In this document: positions 45,006 through 45,289 of the stretch, piece by piece
Layout of the letters: each line of letters begins with the position of its first letter
Numbering within the stretch: the stretch's first letter is position 1
DNA from: an uncultured Pelagibacteraceae bacterium
Lineage (GTDB): Bacteria > Pseudomonadota > Alphaproteobacteria > Pelagibacterales > Pelagibacteraceae
Assembly (NCBI GenBank): GCA_902522525.1
Contig: CABYVU010000010.1
Location: 1-45,289 of the forward strand
Length of the DNA: 45,289 nucleotides
Direction: 5' to 3'
Position numbers and translations under genes: made by a program
Notes under the pieces: model-generated
Told to the model about the DNA's origin: nothing
Seen by the model: the letters and a program-made list of their open reading frames with translations, nothing else
Database searches by the model: none

Positions 45006-45289
45006 ATGTGCATCACTAGATTTGAAAGTAGTTTCTATAAAAAGAATGGCTACTTATTAAAAGAAGAGCTTATTTCAAAGAAAGATATCAATAAAATAAA
45101 TGCTCTTATTAAGAAGATTGTTAATAAAGAAAAGAACAGTAGAAAAAAAATAAAAGATCAGGGTGGAACTCAAAGTTATGATAATTATCACTTTGTTTTC
45201 AATAGTAACTCTTCAAAAAAAAAAGAAATATTAAGATTAAATAACCCTCAAAATAAAAATAAATTATTTTATGATTTATCGAGAAATAA
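45006..45289 (+). CDS. Phytanoyl-CoA dioxygenase-like protein, N-terminal part (3' end outside the window)
   Basis: Translated by hand from ATG 45006, 10 bp after the azlD stop, the frame is open to the window edge (94 full codons). The N-terminus FYKKNGYLLKEELISKKDINKI is like the F-x-x-x-G-(Y/F)-x-x-x-x-x-(L/V)-(I/L)-(S/T) start of phytanoyl-CoA dioxygenase (PhyH) family proteins, here read in parts. The iron-binding H-x-D part would lie beyond the edge, so the call is provisional. The real start could be a later codon, but no better ribosome binding site is seen. Confidence 0.55.
   Translation, partial: MCITRFESSFYKKNGYLLKEELISKKDINKINALIKKIVNKEKNSRKKIKDQGGTQSYDNYHFVFNSNSSKKKEILRLNNPQNKNKLFYDLSRN

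Noticed and set aside
1..45289. CRISPR arrays, prophage, IS elements, tRNA or rRNA genes
   Set aside because: No regularly spaced repeats, transposase or integrase genes, attachment-site duplications or cloverleaf-type sequences were seen; nearly every base is in a recognised gene.

Overview
The window looks like chromosome of a streamlined, AT-rich marine alphaproteobacterium, most likely the SAR11 clade (Pelagibacterales). G+C is low (about 30% by eye) and the proteins are rich in Lys, Asn and Ile. Genes abut or overlap almost everywhere: the largest gene-free stretch is about 160 bp and no stretch reaches 300 bp. There are alphaproteobacterial-type gene sets (purC-purS-purQ-purL-bolA-grxD, a TRAP transporter, class II DAHP synthase). 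I saw no tRNA, rRNA, CRISPR array, insertion sequence, prophage or plasmid signature. The taxon is inferred from these traits, not from a search.

Layout. 1-2745: end of a flavin amine oxidase facing a minus-strand run (CNHC redoxin, glycosyltransferase, membrane protein). 2766-5602: gamma-carbonic anhydrase followed tightly by three exported proteins, two with zinc-protease HExxH motifs. 5617-9086: minus-strand run of a beta-hydroxyacid dehydrogenase, a PNPOx-like protein and a small membrane protein, then an MFS transporter and RNA polymerase omega. 9088-16345: class III CoA-transferase divergent from a TRAP transporter (dctP, dctQ, dctM), followed by malonyl-CoA decarboxylase, a DusA-type tRNA-dihydrouridine synthase and a TauE/SafE exporter. 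The first five look like a malonate uptake and decarboxylation module. 16346-20895: phosphohexomutase divergent from nrdA-nrdB. 20898-25140: minus-strand gph-like phosphatase, prpD, prpB, prpC (2-methylcitrate cycle). 25209-28368: a stand-alone GlmU acetyltransferase domain, glmS and a YdcF-like protein. 28458-35609: class II DAHP synthase, nadE, cysS, cimA, a TrmJ-like methyltransferase, rpsD and a small methyltransferase with no ordinary start codon. 35612-42820: minus-strand sfsA, map, purB, purC, purS, purQ, purL, bolA, grxD. 42843-45289: CinA-like protein, GGCT-like protein, AzlC, AzlD and the start of a probable phytanoyl-CoA dioxygenase-family gene.

The most informative points are: a strong terminator hairpin between dctP and dctQ that also buries the dctQ ribosome binding site; the candidate malonate module using a CoA-transferase; the split GlmU; the exported metalloprotease-like trio; a methyltransferase ORF apparently needing a non-canonical start; and a near-consensus, almost leaderless promoter for rpsD. 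I found no clear case of a wholly new defence or mobile system; most of the window is core metabolism.
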